Origin: Pseudomonadota bacterium
Lineage (GTDB): Bacteria > Pseudomonadota > Gammaproteobacteria > Steroidobacterales > Steroidobacteraceae
Direction of reading: 5' to 3'
Length of the DNA stretch: 5,638 nt
Assembly (NCBI GenBank): GCA_021817875.1
Contig: JAKAFQ010000301.1
Span: 1-5,638, forward strand
Shown here: positions 1 to 5,638 of the stretch, piece by piece
Layout: each line of letters begins with the position of its first letter
How positions within the stretch are numbered: position 1 is the stretch's first letter
The notes under the pieces: model-generated
The model's input: only the letters and a program-made list of their open reading frames with translations
Database searches by the model: none
What the model was told of the DNA's origin: nothing
Program-made: the position numbers and the translations under genes

Positions 1-684
1 CGCGGTTTCGAGGGAGAGCGTGAGCGGTGTGCCGATCGGCGCCGCTGTCTGCGCGGGCATCAGATAAAACAGACTCTGACCGGTCACACCGGCGGCCGTG
101 CGCGGTGCGCGGCTGATGAAGCGCAGCTGAACCTTCCCGCCGTTGGGAGTCGTAGCCGAGGCCGTCGTGGGTGGATGCGCCAGCGCCTGACCGAGCGGAA
201 GACTCACTTCGACCAGCGCCGCCATGCCGGTCTCGAGTGCAGGCACCGGCGCTCTCGCCGAGACCGCAGCGTCGGACAGTTTGAGGCCCCAGTGCGCAAG
301 AATCCTTGTATGCAACTGCATATACGTCGCAGCCGCCGTCGCGAGACCCGCCTGCGCGGTCTGCAGCGCCGCCTGGGAGATGTTGTGGTGGTCGCGGTAG
401 AGCCCGGCCGCGCGCCGGGCCTCGCTCCGCGCCAGAGCCGCGTGGGCGCGCGCGGCAATGACTTGCGAGACGAGCATCGCGAGGGGTCCGGGATCGAGAA
501 CGATGCCATACGCCGATAACCGGGGCGCCGACTCAAGGCGTCTCAACCCGGCAGTCCGGATCTGCCCCGCCGCCAGCTCTCGGAGCCCGAGTTTGAGCGG
601 CGCGAGGCCCGCGGCTGGCGCCACGGGCGCCAAAATGGCCGCAGCGATGGCTGCCACCAGACACTGAATGACTCTTTTGGACAT
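1..684 (-). CDS. RND efflux periplasmic adaptor (membrane fusion protein), 3' end cut by window edge
   Basis: The frame is open from the ATG at 684-682 to the window edge: 228 codons without a stop, so the C-terminus is missing. The N-terminus is a clear signal peptide: MSKR, then a hydrophobic Ala/Leu/Ile stretch to about residue 26. Residues 38-66 (AGQIRTAG..., YGIVLDPGPL) match the first beta segment of this adaptor class. Residues about 69-128 are Ala-rich and helical and fit the alpha-hairpin (RRAAGLYRDHHNISQAALQ). Residues 150-228 (ALVEVSLPLG, VQLRFISRAP, GQSLFYL) fit the barrel and membrane-proximal strands. Known role of the family: it bridges the inner-membrane RND pump and the TolC-type channel in the periplasm. 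The start shares one base with the channel's stop (TGATG), which suggests translational coupling. There is no His- or Met-rich N-terminus of the kind seen in some copper/silver adaptors. The family call is fairly firm; the substrate is unknown. Confidence 0.85.
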   Translation of the reverse strand, partial: MSKRVIQCLVAAIAAAILAPVAPAAGLAPLKLGLRELAAGQIRTAGLRRLESAPRLSAYGIVLDPGPLAMLVSQVIAARAHAALARSEARRAAGLYRDHHNISQAALQTAQAGLATAAATYMQLHTRILAHWGLKLSDAAVSARAPVPALETGMAALVEVSLPLGQALAHPPTTASATTPNGGKVQLRFISRAPRTAAGVTGQSLFYLMPAQTAAPIGTPLTLSLETA

Positions 685-2051
685 CAACGCTTTCCCGCGA
701 TCAAAAAGGGGTGATAGAGCGCCGCCTCGAGCTCCCCGAGAGCGGCGCGCTCGTGCACCGAGGCGGCAAGCGCCCCCTGCCCGGCCTGCACGAAGGCTTC
801 CTCAGCTCCGAGGAGCCGCAGCCGGCCGATCTGGCCCGCGGTGAATTCGATTCGCCGTCGCGAGAGCACAGTGGTCGCTGAAGCGCGCACCTGACGGGCG
901 CTGGCAAGCTCAGCGGCACTCGCTTTCCAGTCCGTTTGCGCCCGCTCGATCTCGGCCAGGGCTTGCGCCTGAGTCGCAGTGAATTCCGCGGCGGCAACAC
1001 GCCGTGCGGCGCGGGCCTGCGCAATGGGTCCCTGGTTCTGATTGAGAATCGGCAAAGGGAGCGAGACGGCCAGGAGGAACTTGTTGTCACCTTGGTCGTA
1101 GTGATAGCCCGGTCCGATGTCGATCGAGGGATATTGCCGTGCGATCGCGAGGCGCAGATTGGCTTCCGACGCACGGTAGCGGGCCAGGGCGGCGAGAACA
1201 TCGGGCCGTTTGATGAGCGCCGCGTGAATGAGCGGACCCAGCTTGCCGGGGCGCTGCGGATGGGAGATTCCCGCCAGATCCAGTTTGACATCATGGAGTG
1301 CCGCAACTGTCAGGCCGAGGGCCCTCGCCAATCCGGTACGTGTCAACTGCAGCGTCCTCTCTCGGGCTGCGGCCTCGAGCTGCGCCTGCTCTTGGGCAAG
1401 CGTCGCCGTGGTCAGGTCCGAAGCCGAAACCATCCCCGCCCGATAGCGCTGCGCGACCGCAACCTGGTATCGATTCGCGACGGCAAGCGCTCTGATCGAC
1501 AGCTTGGCGGAGCGCTGCGTCGACCACAACGCAAGGAGCGCCGCGCGCACTCGGCCTCGCAATTGCCAGGCCGTGACGGCGATCGCCTCCCGCGCCGCCT
1601 CCGCTTGTGCCCGCGCCCGGCTGATGAGCGCAGGCCGCACTCCGAACGCACGGATCAGGAAGCTGACCACCGGCCCCACCTTCCAAGGCGATGGGACGGT
1701 CGTAGTCGTGTTGTAAGCTGGCTGGAATGAGAGCGTCGGATTGGGCAGCTCCGCGGCAGTGATTTCCCCTGCCTTCGCTTCTCCCCATTGCGCGGTGGCA
1801 AGCGGCATGTCCGGCCGCTCAAATTCGGCCACCAGAGATAGCGTCTCGAGATTCCACTGCGGCGGTCCGGCGCGATGCTCCTCGATCGCGAGGAAGTGGA
1901 GCAGCCGCGGGTCGGTGAGGCTACGCGCAGTCAGGGAGCGCGCCGTCGCCTCGGGATGGATCGGACGAGCCCGGTAGGTTGCGCAGCTGGCCAGCGGCAA
2001 GACAATTAGAACAGCGAAAACCCTCGCAGCGGGGCGCGCGATCACCTTCAT
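684..2051 (-). CDS. TolC-family outer-membrane efflux lipoprotein (CusC/CzcC-like)
   Basis: This 455-residue protein has the normal length for the outer-membrane efflux protein family. The N-terminus is a lipoprotein signal: a hydrophobic segment (residues 11-20) ends in LASC, with Cys23 as the predicted lipidated residue. The typical two-fold repeat is visible. The first half has a strand block with ELPNPTLSFQP (101-111) and long helices (about 145-255, including RYRAGMVSASDL at 202-213). The second half has YPSIDIGPGYHYDQG (307-321), LPLPILNQNQGPIAQA (331-346) and a second helical pair (about 350-445, with FTAGQIGRLRLLGAEEAF). Members form a trimeric channel across the outer membrane and periplasm and dock with an adaptor and an RND pump. 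The gene lies 48 nt after the kinase stop and overlaps the adaptor start by 1 nt. No good Shine-Dalgarno sequence precedes its ATG. Residues 36-46 carry a small imperfect repeat (ARSLTARSLT), probably without significance. Confidence 0.92.
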   Translation of the reverse strand: MKVIARPAARVFAVLIVLPLASCATYRARPIHPEATARSLTARSLTDPRLLHFLAIEEHRAGPPQWNLETLSLVAEFERPDMPLATAQWGEAKAGEITAAELPNPTLSFQPAYNTTTTVPSPWKVGPVVSFLIRAFGVRPALISRARAQAEAAREAIAVTAWQLRGRVRAALLALWSTQRSAKLSIRALAVANRYQVAVAQRYRAGMVSASDLTTATLAQEQAQLEAAARERTLQLTRTGLARALGLTVAALHDVKLDLAGISHPQRPGKLGPLIHAALIKRPDVLAALARYRASEANLRLAIARQYPSIDIGPGYHYDQGDNKFLLAVSLPLPILNQNQGPIAQARAARRVAAAEFTATQAQALAEIERAQTDWKASAAELASARQVRASATTVLSRRRIEFTAGQIGRLRLLGAEEAFVQAGQGALAASVHERAALGELEAALYHPFLIAGKR

Positions 2052-2099
2052 GTCGAAGGAGCCTACGCCCTCGCGAATGACGTAATGCTGACGCTGAGA

Positions 2100-2113
2100 T
2101 TACGATTTCGTAA
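2100..2113. repeat. Perfect 6-2-6 palindrome at the kinase/channel gene junction, candidate operator
   Basis: TTACGATTTCGTAA is a perfect inverted repeat (TTACGA, TT spacer, TCGTAA). It overlaps the last codons and stop of the kinase gene and lies 49 nt upstream of the channel gene's ATG. A further CGTAAT at 2081-2086 forms an inverted pair with ATTACG at 2099-2104. AT-rich dyads with TTAC/GTAA ends are typical of sites bound by CusR/CopR-type regulators, so this could be a second regulator site inside the operon. No T-tract follows, so it is not a terminator. I could not find a convincing -35/-10 pair beside it. Confidence 0.3.
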
Positions 2114-3575
2114 GCTCGGCGGGTGCTGTAGCGCCCGACGAGGGCACGATGAGCTCGACCCGGGTCCCCTCGCCGACCCGGCTGTCGATCTCCACCCGTC
2201 CGCCGTGGCGGTTCACGATGCTCTTCACGACCGCCAAGCCCAGCCCGGCATTTTGCTGCGAACCGGTTCGGGACTGTTCGATGCGGTAAAACCGCTCGAA
2301 GACATGCGGCAGATGCTCTGGCGCAATTCCGCACCCCGTATCCGTCACGGTCACCCGGATATTTTGCCCGCTCGCACGCGCCGCAAGCTCAACCGAGCCG
2401 CCGCTTGGCGTATGTGCGACCGCATTCGAAATCAGATTGCCGATCGCCTGCTGAAAGAGCGTCCGATCGAGCTCCGCACGCACGCCCGACGCACCCACGA
2501 CGCGAAGCTCGACGCCTCTTTCGCCCGCGTCCGCTTCGTAGAATTCTACGACCTTGGCGAGTTCCTCACTGAGATCGACGGGCTCGCGCTGCAAGGCATC
2601 GGCGGCAGTGTCTGCGCGCGCCAGAAAGAGCAGTGTGCGAATCAGGCGCGCGACGCGCGTGCACTCTTCGAAACAGGACCCAAGCACATCGCGATACTCT
2701 TCCGCAGAGCGCACCTTCCCCAGCGCCACCTCTATCTCACCGCGCAGGTTATTGATTGGAGTGCGCAGTTCATGTGCCACATCATCAGAGAACTGCGAGA
2801 TGTGCGCGAAAGACTGCTCCAGGCGGTCAAGCATGCCGTTGAAGGTCTCAGCTAGGCCCCGCAATTCCTCCGGCAGACCGCCGGTTGCGATCCGCTCGTG
2901 TAGTGTGGTGGCGCGGATACGCTCGGCGGTTCGACTGATCCCCTTGATGGGTCGCATTCCGCTGCGGGCGATGAGGTACCCCACCACCGCGCACAGGACC
3001 AGCGACGCACCGAGCACCAGCCACAGTCTCTCGCGGTAACGCGCCAGGAGAAACTCGTCATGCGCCCGGTCCATTGCGACTTCCAGGAACCGCGGCTGGC
3101 TTCCGGCGATCGGTGCAATCAGCGTCAAAAATGGTTCACCTTGCCGCGAGAGGATCTGATGGCTCGCACCGCCACCCGAGGGAATTGCCGCAAGCTCCGT
3201 TTTCGAGGGCGTAGGCAGACGCCTCGACAAACCCGGTGTCTCGATCAGTACTTGCCCGTTCGAATCCAAGACCCGCAGGTAAATGTCCGGCCGCTGTCCT
3301 CGTGCCCGCGGCGTCGCGAAAGGAAACGAGACCCCATGCTGGCCGCTCGAAGCACTCAGCAGCAGCGACGCGTTCTCGAGATTGTCCCTCAAATCGTGCA
3401 CGTCTTCCCGATACATACCATTGACGAGAACCCAATAGAGCGACCCCGTCGCGATGATGATCAGCGCAAAGGCGGAAAGCACGTACCACGCGGTCATGCG
3501 CAGGGCGATCGACGGGGATCGCGCAGAGGCGGGCCGCCCCACTCCGTGGCGCTCAGGTCCGCTTTTCGAGGACAT
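2100..3575 (-). CDS. Sensor histidine kinase, heavy-metal sensor type (CusS/CopS-like)
   Basis: A 491-residue inner-membrane kinase. I chose the ATG at 3575-3573 ([10 protein letters not shown]), which overlaps the regulator by 23 nt. The open frame runs to an earlier ATG at 3707, but those extra 44 residues only shadow the regulator's C-terminal domain. Domains: TM1 about 28-51; periplasmic sensor about 52-183; TM2 about 184-203; HAMP about 204-257; H-box [12 protein letters not shown] with phospho-acceptor His268; N-box [11 protein letters not shown] (Asn380, Asn384); G1 box [12 protein letters not shown] (Asp412); F-box FERFYR; G2 box GLGLAVVKS (444-452). The [13 protein letters not shown] block and the spacing match the CusS/CopS/CzcS family, which senses periplasmic metal and phosphorylates a CusR-like partner. 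The sensor segment has only four His (60, 80, 139, 172), two Met (54, 168) and no Cys, so the ligand is uncertain. The kinase core is complete and looks functional. Confidence 0.93.
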   Translation of the reverse strand: MSSKSGPERHGVGRPASARSPSIALRMTAWYVLSAFALIIIATGSLYWVLVNGMYREDVHDLRDNLENASLLLSASSGQHGVSFPFATPRARGQRPDIYLRVLDSNGQVLIETPGLSRRLPTPSKTELAAIPSGGGASHQILSRQGEPFLTLIAPIAGSQPRFLEVAMDRAHDEFLLARYRERLWLVLGASLVLCAVVGYLIARSGMRPIKGISRTAERIRATTLHERIATGGLPEELRGLAETFNGMLDRLEQSFAHISQFSDDVAHELRTPINNLRGEIEVALGKVRSAEEYRDVLGSCFEECTRVARLIRTLLFLARADTAADALQREPVDLSEELAKVVEFYEADAGERGVELRVVGASGVRAELDRTLFQQAIGNLISNAVAHTPSGGSVELAARASGQNIRVTVTDTGCGIAPEHLPHVFERFYRIEQSRTGSQQNAGLGLAVVKSIVNRHGGRVEIDSRVGEGTRVELIVPSSGATAPAELTKS

Positions 3576-4227
3576 ATCCGACGCCACGCACCGTCTGAAT
3601 GAGCTTCCTCTCGAACGGGTCGTCCACCTTCGAGCGCAACCGCCGCATATGGACTTCGACGAGATTCGAGTCGCTTTCGAAGTTGATGTCCCATACCTGC
3701 TCGGCAATCAGCGTGCGCGAGAGAACCTCGCCGCTGCGCTGCAGCAGCAGAGACAGGAGCTGGAACTCCTTCGGCGTAAGGTCGAGGGTCCGACCGCCCC
3801 GTAGAGCCCGGTGACGGGCGAGATCAACTTCGAGATCGTCTATTCGGAGCACCGTGGATTGCCTCGCGGGTCCGCGTCGCAATAGCGATCGTATTCGCGC
3901 CAGGAGTTCTGAGAATGCAAAGGGTTTCACGAGATAATCGTCCGCGCCGAGTTCGAAGCCCTTCACGCGGTCGCGGATTGCATCGCGCGCCGTCAGGAAC
4001 AGGACGGGTGTCTCGATCCCGCGGCGCCGCAGATCCGTGACGACGTTCCAGCCGTTACGCCCCGGCAGCAGCACATCGAGTACGATCAGGTCATAGGGTT
4101 GCGTTTCGGCCAAGTGGCTGCCGTCCTCTCCCGTCTCCGCGACGTCGACGATGAAGCCGTTTTCCTCCAGTCCACGTTTGAGGTAGGCCGATGTCTTGTG
4201 TTCGTCTTCGACGACCAGAACTTTCAT
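3553..4227 (-). CDS. OmpR-family response regulator, CusR/CopR-like
   Basis: A 224-residue transcription factor of normal length and first gene of the operon. Receiver domain residues 1-118: acidic pair Glu7/Asp8, phospho-acceptor Asp51 in [15 protein letters not shown], Thr79 and Lys101 ([15 protein letters not shown]). The C-terminal winged-helix DNA-binding domain, about 125-222, shows [41 protein letters not shown] and the final [12 protein letters not shown]. The blocks [21 protein letters not shown] and [14 protein letters not shown] are those of the CusR/CopR/IrlR subgroup, which controls metal-efflux operons. All catalytic residues are present. The downstream kinase gene overlaps its end by 23 nt, so the two are a cognate pair. 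No Shine-Dalgarno sequence precedes the ATG; a TATACT box ends 8 nt upstream, so a leaderless or near-leaderless message is possible. The subgroup call is firm; the choice of metal is not. Confidence 0.95.
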   Translation of the reverse strand: MKVLVVEDEHKTSAYLKRGLEENGFIVDVAETGEDGSHLAETQPYDLIVLDVLLPGRNGWNVVTDLRRRGIETPVLFLTARDAIRDRVKGFELGADDYLVKPFAFSELLARIRSLLRRGPARQSTVLRIDDLEVDLARHRALRGGRTLDLTPKEFQLLSLLLQRSGEVLSRTLIAEQVWDINFESDSNLVEVHMRRLRSKVDDPFERKLIQTVRGVGYVLEKRT

Positions 4228-4235
4228 ACAGGATC

Positions 4236-4241
4236 AGTATA
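4236..4241 (-). promoter_or_regulatory. Candidate -10 box (TATACT) close to the regulator start codon
   Basis: On the minus strand TATACT matches five of six bases of the sigma-70 -10 consensus and ends 8 nt before the regulator's ATG. No good -35 box lies 16-18 nt upstream (CACGTG at a 17-nt spacing). If used, transcription would start at or within one or two bases of the ATG, giving a leaderless message. That would agree with the absence of a Shine-Dalgarno sequence. This is a pattern match only. Confidence 0.3.
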
Positions 4242-4271
4242 GCTGGTTGAATGGCATGCACGTGGCTGCCG

Positions 4272-4301
4272 ATTTTACCGCAAGAGCGTCGGTTCGGTCA
4301 T
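4272..4301 (-). promoter_or_regulatory. Candidate sigma-70 promoter for the efflux operon
   Basis: On the minus strand a -35-like ATGACC (4301-4296, four of six consensus bases) and a -10-like TAAAAT (4277-4272, five of six) are separated by 18 nt. Transcription would start near 4265, giving a leader of roughly 38 nt before the regulator gene. This pair is better balanced than the TATACT box nearer the gene, but the leader has no clear ribosome binding site. It lies between the regulator and the 5' breakpoint of the pump remnant. Confidence 0.35.
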
Positions 4302-4315
4302 TGATGCCGACCGAT

Positions 4316-5435
4316 ATGATTGACGAGGCGGCAGCTCGCGCCCTATCCGATCGAGATCCGTTTGTTCTCACCGGACCTCAGGTGGCTCGAAACGACTGCG
4401 TCGCGCGCCGAGGCGCAGATCAAGCGGATTCCGAGCCTCGTCTATACTTTCGACGGGCTGATGGTGAGCGGTCCGCCCCTCGACCTCAAAGTGCGTCGCG
4501 CCTAAGCCGCGCGCTTCGGCCTCATCACGCAGAAAATCGCGGATGCCGTTCATAACGCTCTGCTCGGCAGCACCTCCTTGTACCTATTGCAGGGCGACCG
4601 GGGAGTGGACGTGCGTGTGATGGTCAATCCGCAGAGCATCGATCGACTGGCAACCCTCATCAATCTGCCGATCCGCACACCCACCGGCGCAATCGTGCGA
4701 CTGAAGCAAGTGGCGACGGTGGATGAGCGCACGAACCAAGTGGAGTTGAACGGCGAAAATCTGCGCCAGGACGCTCTCGTCTCGGCCCGGCTCGAGGGCA
4801 TCGATCTCGCTACCGCGATGCACGAGGTGCGCGCCACGCTCGCCCGCGACAGCGGGTTGCCGCCCGGGACCGTGCAGTTCGGAGGACTCTACCGGCTTCA
4901 GCATCAGTCCTTCCAGAACCTCCTCGCCGTGCTGCTGGCGGCGATTCTGCTTGCCTTTACGGTACTGGTGGTGGAATTCCGCTCCTTCCATGAGCCGATC
5001 GCCATCGTCTTCGGCGCGGTGCTCGCGCTCTTCGGAGCGATGGTGGGGCTCTGGGTGAGCGGCATCACTTTGAACATCGTCTCATACCTCGGCGCCATCA
5101 TCGGCGTCGGCATCGTCGCCAAGAACGGCGTTCTGGTGCTCGATTATTGCCGCCAGCTGCGTTCCGAGGGCATGGAGCTCATCGAGGCGCTGGTCCAGGC
5201 CGGCCATCGCAGACTACGGCCGGTCCTCATGACCTCGCTCGCCGCGGCGCTCGGCATGCTGCCCCTCGCCTACGGCGCAGGTGCCGGCGCGCAGATGCTG
5301 CAGCCCCTCGGAATCGCCGACATCGGCGCGCTGTGCTTCTCGGTGCTCCTCTCGCTCATCGCCACACCCGTGGTGTACTACCTGCTGGTGAGACTGCACG
5401 AGAGGTATATCGCGAGGCATCCCGCAGTCGAGTAG
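4316..5435 (+). pseudogene. C-terminal remnant of an RND efflux pump (inner-membrane permease), degraded
   Basis: Homology to RND permeases runs from the second periplasmic porter region (APYPIEIRLFSPDL, from 4338) to the stop at 5433-5435. This is about 370 residues against roughly 1,000-1,050 for a full pump. The frame is broken by TAA at 4503-4505: the sequence reads LDLKVRRA, stop, AARFGLITQKIADAV in the same frame, where relatives continue without a break. A likely frameshift lies upstream: TDMIDE in the 4310-4327 frame fits the segment before APYPIEIRL, which is one base out of phase. After the stop, the rest of the porter domain (to about 4910) and TM8-TM12 (about 4914-5390) are intact, including Lys in GIVAKNGVLVLDY (codon 5121-5123), which corresponds to the proton-relay Lys of TM10 (AcrB Lys940). 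TTG at 4578 could start a 285-residue product, but it would begin mid-domain. A working pump needs both halves, so this is almost certainly non-functional. Confidence 0.85.
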
Positions 5436-5459
5436 GTGGCAATTCGTGCAGGACTGCAG

Positions 5460-5476
5460 GGGGCGGGACCCGCCCC
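5460..5476 (+). terminator. GC-rich hairpin after the pump remnant, possible weak terminator
   Basis: GGGGCGGG and CCCGCCCC flank a single A, giving a perfect dyad that can fold as a 7-bp all-G/C stem with a GAC loop. It begins 24 nt after the stop of the pump remnant. No run of T follows (GGCTACCGC), so it is at best a non-canonical terminator or a transcript-end stabiliser. Confidence 0.35.
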
Positions 5477-5485
5477 GGCTACCGC

Positions 5486-5600
5486 ATCCGAGGATGGCGC
5501 GCCGGCACCAATTACCGACGCTTCCCATGCCGTCTCATCACAAGCCGGGCGCGCACTCCACTTTTTGCACTGCACCCTTGCGCCCCGCCGATCCTCGGAT
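5486..5600. repeat. Pair of 10-nt inverted repeats, 95 nt apart
   Basis: ATCCGAGGAT at 5486-5495 is the exact reverse complement of ATCCTCGGAT at 5591-5600. The match does not extend into the flanks. The enclosed 95 nt has no coding frame that I recognise. It could be chance in GC-rich DNA, a large stem, or a relic of a mobile element. Confidence 0.3.
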
Positions 5601-5638
5601 CACCGTCCGCTTACTCAGCGACGCGGCGTGTTACCCGC

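Larger units (their letters stand above)
5436..5638. other. Non-coding stretch downstream of the pump remnant
   Basis: About 200 bases without a recognisable gene on either strand. It holds the GC-rich dyad at 5460-5476, the inverted pair at 5486-5495 and 5591-5600, and a cluster of GCAC repeats around a T5 run (GCACTCCACTTTTTGCACTGCACC, in two parts: 5553-5566 and 5567-5576). Short open frames here have no start context or conserved blocks. A gene may begin just beyond the right edge. Confidence 0.4.

Noticed and set aside
204..536. Minus-strand 110-codon frame in the first 600 bases
   Set aside because: The real gene on this strand is the adaptor in another frame, open from 684 to the edge with a signal peptide and family-like blocks.
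936..1730. Long plus-strand open frame opposite the channel gene
   Set aside because: It is a GC-rich shadow of the TolC-family gene, Arg/Gly-rich with no recognisable domain; the minus-strand frame has a lipobox and family motifs.
2085..2855. Plus-strand 256-codon frame opposite the kinase gene
   Set aside because: It is antisense to the conserved HAMP and kinase domains, has no domain of its own and no plausible start context.
3576..3707. 44-residue N-terminal extension of the kinase frame
   Set aside because: It lies entirely within the regulator's DNA-binding domain coding region and has low-complexity Arg/Ser composition; the ATG at 3575 gives a normal kinase N-terminus.
4196..4555. 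Plus-strand frame across the regulator start and the pump remnant, as a new small gene
   Set aside because: It mixes intergenic sequence with an out-of-phase reading of the pump remnant; only the short TDMIDE part may be meaningful, as evidence for a frameshift.
4578..5435. A functional 285-residue membrane protein starting at TTG 4578
   Set aside because: The start falls inside a conserved porter-domain block with homology continuing upstream through the TAA, and no ribosome binding site is seen; a C-terminal third alone cannot form an RND pump.
1..5638. CRISPR array, tRNA, rRNA or riboswitch
   Set aside because: No regularly spaced repeats, no cloverleaf-like or rRNA-like segments and no leader structure were seen on reading both strands.

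Overview
The window comes from a GC-rich proteobacterium. Codon third positions are strongly G/C, and the proteins look like those of Gamma- or Betaproteobacteria (Xanthomonadales-like is a guess). No RNA gene or other lineage marker is present to narrow this further.

Most of the window (positions 4227 down to 1, minus strand) is one compact operon for a tripartite RND-type efflux system and its own two-component regulator. In transcription order it holds an OmpR-family response regulator of the CusR/CopR type (4227-3553), a membrane sensor histidine kinase of the heavy-metal sensor type that overlaps it by 23 nt (3575-2100), a 48-nt gap containing a perfect short palindrome, a TolC-family outer-membrane lipoprotein channel (2051-684), and a periplasmic adaptor whose start codon shares one base with the channel's stop codon (684 to beyond the left edge). 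The adaptor has no stop in the window, so its C-terminus is missing. The inner-membrane pump that would complete the complex should lie just beyond the left edge.

The right part (about 4316-5435, plus strand, divergent from the regulator) holds the C-terminal third of an RND pump. It lacks about the first two thirds of a normal pump. An in-frame TAA at 4503-4505 interrupts continuous homology, and the reading frame appears shifted near 4325-4345. It is best read as a pseudogene, and by its conserved blocks it resembles the pumps that normally partner this kind of adaptor and channel. It may be a leftover of a duplicated or inverted copy of the operon's pump. Its 5' breakpoint lies at the regulator's promoter region.

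The last 200 bases (5436-5638) contain no convincing gene. They hold a GC-rich hairpin just after the pump remnant, a 10-nt inverted repeat pair, and a short repeat cluster that faintly resembles an insertion-sequence end.

The likely working model is that the kinase senses a periplasmic stress, probably a metal ion but possibly another toxic compound, and phosphorylates the regulator, which activates the operon. The adaptor and outer-membrane channel then join an inner-membrane RND pump to expel the substrate. The substrate cannot be read from this sequence. I saw no undescribed system; the most unusual item is the decayed pump fragment placed head-to-head with the regulatory gene.
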